A stretch of 64,000 nt of DNA from Mycobacterium sp. EPa45. GTDB lineage: Bacteria > Actinomycetota > Actinomycetes > Mycobacteriales > Mycobacteriaceae. The stretch lies in the NCBI RefSeq assembly GCF_001021385.1, contig NZ_CP011773.1, forward strand, positions 2,790,001 through 2,854,000. The letters run 5' to 3'. The position numbers and the translations under genes are program-made. The notes under the pieces were generated by a model that saw only the letters and a list, made by a program, of their open reading frames with translations, made no database searches and was not told the origin of the DNA. Of the stretch, positions 9,701-18,514 are shown piece after piece. Numbering within the stretch: position 1 is the first letter of the stretch; each line of letters starts with the position of its first letter.

Positions 9701-10570
9701 GGTCTGGGGTTGACCTACAGCCTCGGCACCGGTCCGTCGAAGGGATCCGTCACCGTCAACCCCAATGGTTCCTACACCTACACCCGGACCGCCGGCCTGG
9801 GTCACACGACGACCCCGAACGATTCGTTCACGATCAGAGCCACTGATGCCAGCGGTAAGTCGGTGATCATCGCCACGATCAACGTCGCCCCGACGGTGAC
9901 CAACGCGGCCCCGACGGCCGGCACGACGACGATCGCCACCTCCAATCTGCAAGACAACCGGGTCCTGGGTATCGGCAACCTCAAGCAGACGACCACCGGC
10001 ACGCTGCACGCGAGCGACGCCGACGGCGACACTCTCACCTACACGGCGGGGACGTTCACCACGGCGAACGGTGGATCGGTGACGCTCAACGCCGACGGGA
10101 CCTTCACCTACACCGTCGACAAGGGGTACTCGTACTATCACGCCGCGGCGAAGATCGGGGCCAGCGGCAACGCCGTCAGTGACACCTTCAGTGCGACGGT
10201 CAGTGACGCCTTCGGCGGCTCGACGACATATACGGCGGTCGTCCCCATCTACGCCGCCAACACCGCTCCGACACTGTCCAGCGGGATCCGTTGGGCTGGA
10301 AGCAACTTCCTCGGTACCTACACCTACTGGACGTCGGTCTCCGGCAGCGATAGCGACAGCGACTCGATGAGCTACGCCATCACCGCCCAGCCTGCGCACG
10401 GCAGCGCGAGTTATGACTCGTTCCTCGACGTCCTCAACACCAGCGGCACCCGGACCGGCGACACGATCGTGCTGACCGTGTACGACGGCTACTACGTGGT
10501 CAGTAACGGGGTGGTGACCGGCACCCCGGCGAGCTACTCGGTCACCTTCACCGCGCAGCAAAACGCCTGA
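6740..10570 (+). CDS. Giant secreted VCBS/cadherin-like repeat protein 1 (1276 aa)
   Basis: Not a named gene. The GTG start has GGAGG four bases upstream and its N-terminus aligns residue for residue with the next gene's. Residues 9-30 are three cationic heptads (R-H-R-K-Q-x-A type). A hydrophobic core (33-50) follows, with an AxA site near 51-53 (VASA). Residues 55-190 are a Ser/Thr/Ala/Pro linker. About 195-440 is a mainly helical domain of unknown type containing VPPF. From about 550 come repeat modules in the order B-C-A-B-C-A with acidic DxDGDT loops typical of calcium-binding VCBS/cadherin-like folds, then a tail with TVYDGY and SNGVVT. No LPXTG or membrane anchor is seen. Likely exported; adhesin or matrix role is inference. 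Confidence 0.8.
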   Translation: MSSKKRVGRHRKQAARHRKQMARDRQRAARNGILAAAVGVGLAVAAGQGVASAATDGASPDSPAKASPAADAGTPTKSTRTTATAGPARKRPAARQPSAAPRPSSTATAASSSTTTATTTASPLTGNASPTDAAAPPPGSAVQSSPAASTVAETPETVAAPAAPLQSEKSTTAAAKPVAAASATPTAAATPAAGSAPWYFMGVLTRAVNRLAGWPGLPHDFVTVTNHLTDQSLDALDNQLDALIAGAVAGSPARWIPDLGSILGLFIKPAIPSYTFTDTLNAMGDFLNRIVPPFNISPGAGTFGVITQYKIMGAAVVGTATVLSDMLNGVYDPAQWEIDVIKTTTGATVTRADLSDSTSLEAKIAAAQAAAILTLGLSDGGAYYDPTRAWNITLPTWTAAQTNPFTVVAYVALVAMYKRFQEVAALTTFTTSTTYDSWLYTLSLGGDSTRSEYAAGTFHAVDPDGRSVDFGTSLLGTFTSAGGGLVTINSSNGGFTYTNTLPGAAFFHRATSENEADRYDTVNIPVTSADGVKYTVTFSIKIIDGSNSAPTSSPTTGAADGLGVVRGSVGGSDSDGDTLRYSLVGSSVNGLNNNSAYTKNGAGNGGIVTLDPTTGAITYVSSATAGATQSFQVQMTDGHGGTTIATVTVANTTSITPGNLNTSTPYVVTGSVPVPSGDAGIFTSYALGTSPTNGTVTSFNPITGAFTYVSSAGRTTANSDVVTVIATDASGRTVTLKLAVKPSVVNTAPVGTGVTVGSSSLTRIFGPYDRQDTTGTLKATDAEGDTLTWSAGTYTTANGGTITVAANGAFTYSLQKYAWFGISDSYWHDHAVAGDPGDTITIAVSDAYGGTTNVTYSIPIEKQNAAPTLSGSVSSSSTSGLGVVRGTIANGSDGDGDTLTYSLVNASGGSAYATGGGIVTMSGTSFTYIPKVGVASDTFQVRVDDGHGGVTTATVSLSGLTTPSPQINTNTSVGVVNGQLNVPAGDTGLGLTYSLGTGPSKGSVTVNPNGSYTYTRTAGLGHTTTPNDSFTIRATDASGKSVIIATINVAPTVTNAAPTAGTTTIATSNLQDNRVLGIGNLKQTTTGTLHASDADGDTLTYTAGTFTTANGGSVTLNADGTFTYTVDKGYSYYHAAAKIGASGNAVSDTFSATVSDAFGGSTTYTAVVPIYAANTAPTLSSGIRWAGSNFLGTYTYWTSVSGSDSDSDSMSYAITAQPAHGSASYDSFLDVLNTSGTRTGDTIVLTVYDGYYVVSNGVVTGTPASYSVTFTAQQNA
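8395..10265 (+). repeat. Intragenic VCBS-type module array B-C-A-B-C-A
   Basis: Approximate module borders are B1 8395-8690, C1 8690-8970, A2 8980-9330, B2 9331-9640, C2 9640-9905 and A3 9905-10265. A modules contain TTGTL, a DAEGD/DADGD loop and a YWHDHA or YYHAAA segment. B modules contain GLGVVRG, DGDGDT and DDGHGG. C modules contain GDTGLGLTYSLG, YTYTRTAGLGH and TDASGK. Each module is about 85-120 aa. Confidence 0.7.
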
Positions 10571-10643
10571 CCCTATATCGCATCTGCGTTTACTTGTATG
10601 CATATTTGCTATATCTGTTCTGCTGTGCAGATGCTCAGCGCCG

Positions 10644-10666
10644 ATTGCCGACACGCCGACGGCAAT
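10644..10666 (+). terminator. Hairpin after repeat-protein gene 1
   Basis: ATTGCCG, nine-base loop, CGGCAAT: a perfect 7-bp stem that extends further with one bulge. It lies 74 bp after the stop and is followed by a GGGG-CTAAAA-CCCC mini-hairpin. There is no U-tract, as is common in mycobacteria. The flanking 10571-10640 stretch is unusually AT-rich for this genome. Confidence 0.35.
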
Positions 10667-10721
10667 TCGGGGCTAAAACCCCAGGTGGACGGACCGCGCC
10701 TAAATTTGACTGAGACAACCT

Positions 10722-10751
10722 TTGGAAAAATCTTGTAAGCAATGTTACGTT
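10722..10751 (+). promoter_or_regulatory. SigA-type promoter of the second VCBS-repeat gene
   Basis: TTGGAA (10722-10727), 18 bp, TACGTT (10746-10751). It aligns with the promoter of the upstream paralogue, including the following TGCGGG and a GTCTCCC block in the leader. A potential ATG at 10742 lies inside this promoter and is therefore unlikely to be the start codon. Confidence 0.6.
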
Positions 10752-10795
10752 GCGGGACGGTCAAGAAAGTGGCGCGTGTCTCCCATGCTGGATTG

Positions 10796-10811
10796 CGTGA
10801 GTCCCGTCACA
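10796..10811. promoter_or_regulatory. CRP-like box CGTGA-N6-TCACA in the leader
   Basis: CGTGA GTCCCG TCACA matches TGTGA-N6-TCACA at 9 of 10 positions and sits about 46 bp downstream of the predicted transcription start, 24 bp before the start codon. It corresponds in place and inner sequence (GTGAG-CC-CGTCAC) to the box before the first paralogue. Confidence 0.5.
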
Positions 10812-10834
10812 CCGGACACGCGTCGGGAGATTGG

Positions 10835-13800
10835 TTGAGTTCCAAAAAGCACGCGGCCCGCCACAGAAAACAGGCGGGGCGCCATCGGAAGCGCGCTGCC
10901 GGAAACCGTCAGCACGCCGCCCGCAATGGAATTCTGGCCGCTGCGGTAGGTATCGGTCTGGCAGTGGGCGTCGGAAACGGCGTTGCTGCGGCCTCAACCG
11001 GCGACGGCTCGTCGTCGTCGGATTCGGGCTCGGCGCCGCACTCGACGAGCAATGCCGGTAGCAATTCCGGCCATTCCGCGAATCCCAATCGTCCGACCGG
11101 GACCGCCGGACCCGCCCGCACCCGCGTTGCGGGTAAGCAACCGGCGGCGGACTCCAACAGCGGGTCCTCGGTGGCCGTCCGGTCGACGACGGGCCGCGCA
11201 CTGCCAGCCAGCGTGGCGCTCGACACGACGACGCCGGTCGCCCCAACGCCGAACGCTCAACCCGAATCTGAAACCCCCACAATGCCTTCGGCGGACAGCA
11301 CCACCGCGGCACCCGTCCAGGAACCGACGGTCAAGACGACGGTGACCGCTCGGAAGTCCACCACCGCCCGGGCCGCATACTCGATGAACGGCGACCTCTC
11401 GGCCGTACAGGACGGTGCTGGGCCGATCACCACGCCGGCGCAGTACGACATCCAGACGACCCTCGACGCCTGGGCCGCGCAGCTGGACGCCCTCATGACG
11501 GCCCCGCTCACCCCGGCAAACGGCTGGTTGAAGTTTCCGCTCACGTTCATGAACGCGTTCTTCAAGCCCTCGATCGTTGTCGACAGGCTTTCGTACGGGC
11601 TCAACGGGCTCGCCACCCTGATGGACGAGTTCGTGCCACCGTTCAAAATGGTGGACGGCGCACCGTCGACCATCACGCCTGCATCGGTGACCGCTGCAGT
11701 CCTCGCCGGTGCGATCGTGCTGTTGAACACCTCGCAGACCGTCGACATCAAGCACTGGATCGACGAGGCCGTGAGCATCGGCCAAGCGATGTACGAGATC
11801 GCGCAGAATCCGGTGATCAACGGGCTCACCGCGAACGATCTCGACGGTGTCATCGGGGCGGCGCGGTCGGCCTTCCTGTCGCCGAAGACCGTCTTGGACA
11901 TGACGGTTGATCTCGGACCCGCACCGAATCCGGTGTCGCTCGCCATGTATGTCGTTGTGGTCGCGATCTTTCGGCGGTTTGCGGACGTGGCAACCGATCA
12001 CCAGCCGGTGGTGACGGACATGCAACAGACCAGTCAGCACTTGCCGAACGGCAGCGGGACGACGGTCTCCGGCTATGTGCAGTTCTACGACGCCGACGGC
12101 GACCCGATCACGTCCTTCGGCTTCACCGAACCCAACGACAGCCGCTTCACTGTCACCGTCGTCGACGGCACGAACGGGCGGATGAACTGGACGGTGTGGG
12201 ACTGGAATCCGTTGTCCAGCGACAAGTCCCCCAAGACCTTGACGTTCACCATGACGGTCCTCGCGCAGGGCGACGGGCAGATCAGCGTGTCAAAGCCGTA
12301 CATGCCGAACGGAAACGAAACGCAGAAGACGGTGACGGTGACCGTCTACTACAACCAGGCGATCGGGTCGCTCACCAATACCGTTGGCAGCACTTCGCCG
12401 ATGGGAGTGGTTCGCGGCACCGTCTCGGCACCGGCGAACCCCGACAACCCGATGACCTATTCACTCAGCGGCGCCAGTGGGGGATCGGCCTATACGGCCA
12501 ACGGCGGCATCGTCAAGCTCAACCCGACCACCGGGGCGTACACCTACGTCCCGAACCGGGCGTCGAGTGCAACGACGGATTCGTTCCAGTTGACGAGCAC
12601 CGACAGTTTCGGCCACACCTATACGACGACGGTGTCGGTGCCCGTCAGCAGTTCGTCGCCGGTGACGACCACCAACACGACGCCCGGCACGGTGACCGGC
12701 AGCCTGAACAACGCCGGTGACGCCGGACTGCTGACATATAGCATTGGCGCACAACCGAATCCGCTGCGGGGGACCGTCACCTTGAACCCCGACGGCACAT
12801 TCACCTACACCCGTTCAGCGGCGGCCCACACGCAGCCCACGACCGACTCGTTCACGATTCTCGGTACCGACAGCTCCGGCAAGACCGTGACGATCGCGGT
12901 GGTGAACGTCAATCCAACGGTGTCCAACAGCGCGCCGGTGGGTAACGGTGTGCTCACTGACAGTCCCGTCGGAGCGCCGACCTATAACGCGTTGGGTGGT
13001 CCGCGCGACGAGCAGCACACGACGGGTCAGCTCAGAGCGACGGACGCCGACGGCGACGCGGTGACGTTCGCCGCAGGCACCTATACGACCGCCCAGGGCG
13101 GTTCGATCACGGTCGACGCGAACGGCAGGTTCACCTACGACAAGAACGTGTTCGCCCCCTTCGGAATCCACAACAGCTACTGGCATGACCATGCCGTCGA
13201 TGGGGACCCCGGCGACCTCTTCACCATCAACGTCAGCGACGGCTTCGGCGGCACCACTGCGGTGACGTATTCGGTCCCGATCGCAAAGCTCAACGCGGCG
13301 CCCACGGTGAACAGCGGAACGGTGAACAACAGGACCACCTCGGCCATGGGTGTGGTGCGTGGCAGCATCGCGGGTTCCGACGGGGATGGCGACAGCTTGA
13401 CCTACAGCATGGTGGGCGCGACGGGAGGCTCGGTTTACGGCTCGGGCGGCGGAATCCTCAAGATCGCCTCCGACGGCACGTTCACCTACATCCCGAAGGT
13501 GGGCGTCACGTCGGATTCGTTCCAGGTCCAGGTGAACGACGGCCACGGTGGAATCACCACCGCGACGGTGACCCTGAGCGGGCTCACGACTCCGTCGCCG
13601 CAGACCAACACCAATACGACAGCCGGTGTCACAACCGGTTCGCTGAACGTTCCGGCCGGCGACAGCGGCCTGGGGCTGACCTACAGCCTGGGCAGCGGGC
13701 CGTCGAAGGGCACCGTGACGGTGAACCCCAACGGCACCTACACCTACACCCGGACAGCGGGACTGGGCCACACCACCACCCCGACCGATTCGTTCACCAT

Positions 13801-15496
13801 CACGGCTACCGACGCCACCGGCAAGACGGTCACGATCGCGACGATCACCGTCTCTCCGACCGTCGCCAACACCGCACCGGCGGGTAATGGTGTGACAGTG
13901 GGCAGTTCGTCGCTGACCCGCGTGGTCGGCCCGAACGATCAGCAGGATACGACGGGCACACTCAAGGCGACGGACGCCGAGGGGGATGCGCTCACCTGGG
14001 CGGCCGGCACGTACAGCACCGCCCAGGGTGGTTCGGTGACCGTCAACGCCAACGGTACGTTCAGCTACACGATTCAGAAGTACGCCTGGTTCGGCGTCTC
14101 GGACAGCTACTGGCACGACCATGCCGTCCCCGGCGACCCCGGCGACACGTTCACCATCAACGTCAGCGACGCCTTCGGTGGCACGACCGCGGTGACCTAC
14201 GGCATACCGATCGAAAAGCAGAACGCCGCACCGACTTTGAGCGGATCGGTGAGCAGTTCGAGCACTAGCGGCCTTGGCGTTGTGCGCGGCTCGATCGCGG
14301 GCGGCTCTGATGGTGACGGCGACACCTTGAGCTACACCTTGGTCGGCACGACGGGTGGATCGGTCTACGGATCGAACGGCGGCATCATCACGATGAGCGG
14401 CACCTCGTTCACGTATATCCCGAAAGTGGGTGTGACGAGCGATTCGTTCCAGGTCCAGGTGAACGACGGGCACGGTGGCAGCACCACTGCGACGGTCAAC
14501 CTGAGCGGGCTCACGACGCCGTCGCCGCAGACCAACACCAACGGGGTGGCCGGTGTCACGACCGGTTCGCTGAACGTCCCGGCGGGCGATACCGGGCTGG
14601 GGCTGACCTACAGCCTGGGCGGCGCGCCATCGAAGGGCAGCGTGACCGTGAACGCCAACGGCACGTACACCTACACCCGGACCGCGGGCCTGGGTCACAC
14701 TGTGACCCCGAACGACTTCTTCACCATCAAGGCCACCGATGCCACCGGAAAATCGGTGATCATCGCGACGATCAACGTCGCCCCGTCGGTGAGCAACAAC
14801 GCACCCACGGCGACGGTCAACGGCAGCTCCGGGACGGTCACGCTGTCCGGTCCGGGATCCAAGACCAACCCCAACGCGGCCGGGGTCCAGACGGTCACCG
14901 GCATGACATTCGTCGCCAGCGACGCCGACTCCGACGCACTGCTGATCAACAACAAGTTCGATGGCACCGGCACGACCTTCGCCCTGGCCAGCGGCGGCAC
15001 CATCGCCACCGCCAACGGCGGCACTGTGACCGTCAACTCCAACGGCACCATGTCGTACTCGATCAGCCAGAGCGCGGCCTACTTCCACGCCGCGGCCAAG
15101 ATGGGGGCCAGCACGGCGCAAAAGACGGACTGGTTCAACTTCACCGTCACCGACGGCTACGGCGGCACCAGCACCGTCACGGTGGTCATCCCGATCTACG
15201 CCGAAAACAGGGACCCGGTTACGAGTGCCGTCAAGGTCGGCAATAGCTGGACGTCCATAAAAGCAACCGATCCCGATGGCGAGACGATCTCGACCACGAA
15301 ACTCAGCTCCCCGCCCAGTGACGCCAACCCCGGCTCGGGGTACATCGTCTCCACCGGGGACTCCCTGGCCGGCAGTCTCAACCTCGGCACCGCCTCCCTC
15401 ACCAAGTTGTCCTCCTTTACCATCACCGTCTACGACGGGTACTGGAGGACCTCCAACGGCGTGGTGACCAGCACGCCGGGCCAGAAGCAGGTCTGA
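10835..15496 (+). CDS. Giant secreted VCBS/cadherin-like repeat protein 2 (1553 aa)
   Basis: Paralogue of the preceding gene. The TTG start is chosen because GGGAG lies just upstream and residues 1-50 then align without a gap to protein 1. Three cationic heptads fill residues 9-30, with the hydrophobic core at 33-50 and an AAA cleavage region at 51-53. A low-complexity linker and a helical domain with FVPPFKM follow, then modules in the order B-C-A-B-C-A-B-C-A, one A-B-C triad more than protein 1. Acidic DxDGD loops recur in each A and B module. The tail again has TVYDGYW and SNGVVT. No recognised anchor or catalytic motif. Predicted exported, repeat-rich surface or matrix protein; function unknown. 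Confidence 0.8.
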   Translation: MSSKKHAARHRKQAGRHRKRAAGNRQHAARNGILAAAVGIGLAVGVGNGVAAASTGDGSSSSDSGSAPHSTSNAGSNSGHSANPNRPTGTAGPARTRVAGKQPAADSNSGSSVAVRSTTGRALPASVALDTTTPVAPTPNAQPESETPTMPSADSTTAAPVQEPTVKTTVTARKSTTARAAYSMNGDLSAVQDGAGPITTPAQYDIQTTLDAWAAQLDALMTAPLTPANGWLKFPLTFMNAFFKPSIVVDRLSYGLNGLATLMDEFVPPFKMVDGAPSTITPASVTAAVLAGAIVLLNTSQTVDIKHWIDEAVSIGQAMYEIAQNPVINGLTANDLDGVIGAARSAFLSPKTVLDMTVDLGPAPNPVSLAMYVVVVAIFRRFADVATDHQPVVTDMQQTSQHLPNGSGTTVSGYVQFYDADGDPITSFGFTEPNDSRFTVTVVDGTNGRMNWTVWDWNPLSSDKSPKTLTFTMTVLAQGDGQISVSKPYMPNGNETQKTVTVTVYYNQAIGSLTNTVGSTSPMGVVRGTVSAPANPDNPMTYSLSGASGGSAYTANGGIVKLNPTTGAYTYVPNRASSATTDSFQLTSTDSFGHTYTTTVSVPVSSSSPVTTTNTTPGTVTGSLNNAGDAGLLTYSIGAQPNPLRGTVTLNPDGTFTYTRSAAAHTQPTTDSFTILGTDSSGKTVTIAVVNVNPTVSNSAPVGNGVLTDSPVGAPTYNALGGPRDEQHTTGQLRATDADGDAVTFAAGTYTTAQGGSITVDANGRFTYDKNVFAPFGIHNSYWHDHAVDGDPGDLFTINVSDGFGGTTAVTYSVPIAKLNAAPTVNSGTVNNRTTSAMGVVRGSIAGSDGDGDSLTYSMVGATGGSVYGSGGGILKIASDGTFTYIPKVGVTSDSFQVQVNDGHGGITTATVTLSGLTTPSPQTNTNTTAGVTTGSLNVPAGDSGLGLTYSLGSGPSKGTVTVNPNGTYTYTRTAGLGHTTTPTDSFTITATDATGKTVTIATITVSPTVANTAPAGNGVTVGSSSLTRVVGPNDQQDTTGTLKATDAEGDALTWAAGTYSTAQGGSVTVNANGTFSYTIQKYAWFGVSDSYWHDHAVPGDPGDTFTINVSDAFGGTTAVTYGIPIEKQNAAPTLSGSVSSSSTSGLGVVRGSIAGGSDGDGDTLSYTLVGTTGGSVYGSNGGIITMSGTSFTYIPKVGVTSDSFQVQVNDGHGGSTTATVNLSGLTTPSPQTNTNGVAGVTTGSLNVPAGDTGLGLTYSLGGAPSKGSVTVNANGTYTYTRTAGLGHTVTPNDFFTIKATDATGKSVIIATINVAPSVSNNAPTATVNGSSGTVTLSGPGSKTNPNAAGVQTVTGMTFVASDADSDALLINNKFDGTGTTFALASGGTIATANGGTVTVNSNGTMSYSISQSAAYFHAAAKMGASTAQKTDWFNFTVTDGYGGTSTVTVVIPIYAENRDPVTSAVKVGNSWTSIKATDPDGETISTTKLSSPPSDANPGSGYIVSTGDSLAGSLNLGTASLTKLSSFTITVYDGYWRTSNGVVTSTPGQKQV
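12370..15210 (+). repeat. Intragenic VCBS-type module array B-(C-A-B)x2-C-A
   Basis: Approximate borders are B1 12370-12660, C1 12664-12920, A2 12940-13290, B2 13291-13600, C2 13600-13870, A3 13870-14220, B3 14221-14530, C3 14530-14800 and A4 14800-15210. The two central triads are similar in DNA. A3 and B3 share long identical stretches with A2 and B2 of the neighbouring gene, for example 33 nt at 13889-13921 versus 8996-9028. Confidence 0.7.
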
Positions 15497-15818
15497 TCCG
15501 CCCCGACACCGTCTCGAGTGTCGGTGACGACTGGCTCGAGGCTCCGGTGAACCTCGTAAGGCCACGTGCCCGCACAGTGTGACGAGCGGAGACTAGGCGA
15601 TCGGCTGCGGTGAGGGTAGCTTTTGCTGGCTTCCTACTTCCGCCTGATCACCCCGTTGGTCAGTCCTGTCACGTACGTCACACCACAGCGCTGGCCTGCA
15701 CGTATCGGCGTCCGGGCCGAGTGAGCGGGCCGCTCAACAGGACGGGCAATAATCACGCGACGCAGGTGGTTCATACTGTCTGGTAGCAGCAACATTGGAC
15801 AGGGGTAGGCGGCAAGGG
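15497..15818. other. 322-bp gene-free interval before ribBA, with a possible ribC relic
   Basis: It holds a hairpin near its left end (separate entry). At 15523-15555 two short blocks (GGTGACGACTGGCTCGAG and CCGGTGAACCTCG) resemble, in the same order, the 3' part of ribC at 6333-6350 and 6411-6423. A GTCAC-GTAC-GTCAC repeat lies near 15668-15681. I see no FMN riboswitch and no convincing ORF. The ribBA promoter should lie in the last 60 bp, where TACTGT (TANNNT) occurs near 15775. Confidence 0.4.
15503..15524 (+). terminator. Hairpin after repeat-protein gene 2
   Basis: CCGACAC, eight-base loop, GTGTCGG: a perfect 7-bp GC-rich stem starting 6 bp after the stop codon. There is no U-tract. Probably ends the repeat-protein transcript before ribBA. 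Confidence 0.45.
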
Positions 15819-18007
<2,189 letters not shown>

Positions 18008-18021
<14 letters not shown>

Positions 18022-18469
18022 GTCGCATCACCACTTCGGATTTGGCGCCGGTGGGCACCTCGGTGAATCCCAGGCTCGTGTAGACCGTTCGCGCCGCCGC
18101 GTTGTCGGGAGCCATCCGCAGCGTCGCGGTGCGCGCCCCGCGCCGGCGCGCCCAGTCCACCGCGGCGGACACCAGCCCGCGGGCCAGCCCGCGCCCACGC
18201 GCCTCCGGCTCGAGCCACAGCGAGTAGACGTAAACCCGCTCCGCAGTCTCCTGATATGCGGCGACCATGCCGACGGGCCGCCCGCCCAGCATTGCGACGA
18301 ACTGCGCGTGGTCGCGCAGCCGGCGGCGCCAGTCGGTCGGTGTGAACAGGGCCTCGGCGACGTACTGCTTATCGGCTGTGCCGAAGGTGTCGGAGAGTGC
18401 GCGCAGCCGAAGCTCGGCGAACTGTTCCCAGTCCGACTCGGTGAGACGGGTGACGCGCGCGGCCGGCAC
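18008..18469 (-). CDS. GNAT-family N-acetyltransferase
   Basis: 153 aa. The acetyl-CoA-binding core is EARGRGLARGLVSAAVDWA (the RxxGxG/A pattern), preceded by the beta-4 strand VYVYSLWLEP and followed by RTVYTSLGFTEV, the usual C-terminal motif. Substrate unknown. The GTG start is supported by a -10 hexamer seven bases upstream. A much longer open frame upstream is antisense to uvrC and is not real. The -10 is only 20 bp from that of divergent uvrC, so the two promoters overlap. Confidence 0.85.
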
Positions 18470-18476
18470 GCTGTCG

Positions 18477-18482
18477 ACGGTA
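18477..18482 (-). promoter_or_regulatory. -10 element, leaderless GNAT promoter
   Basis: On the minus strand TACCGT is followed by seven bases and the GTG start. It is back-to-back with the uvrC -10. Confidence 0.5.
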
Positions 18483-18502
18483 GTGCCTGTCGGAGCCCCG
18501 AC

Positions 18503-18508
18503 TAATCT
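18503..18508 (+). promoter_or_regulatory. -10 element, leaderless uvrC promoter
   Basis: TAATCT is followed by six bases and the uvrC GTG. No LexA box is visible between this and the divergent gene. Confidence 0.55.
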
Positions 18509-18514
18509 GGAAGC

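Noticed and set aside
10742..10834. Extending the second repeat protein to the ATG at 10742
   Set aside because: That ATG is inside the predicted promoter. The extra 31 residues have no match in protein 1, whose N-terminus aligns exactly from the TTG at 10835.
8395..15210. The regular repeats read as a CRISPR array or satellite
   Set aside because: Repeat units are about 250-350 bp, diverged, in frame and protein-coding, with no short identical direct repeats and spacers.
12815..15565. A 916-codon open frame on the minus strand across the second repeat gene
   Set aside because: It is the shadow of a high-GC repetitive gene. The translation is Arg/Gly/Val-rich low complexity without domains, while the plus-strand frame has a promoter, a ribosome site and clear modules.
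15668..15681. GTCAC direct repeat taken as an MtrA site
   Set aside because: The spacing and sequence only loosely resemble what I recall for MtrA, and there is no second line of support.
15497..15818. FMN riboswitch upstream of the ribA2-ribH genes
   Set aside because: The conserved FMN-element core sequences and stem order are not present; only a hairpin and scattered short repeats are seen.
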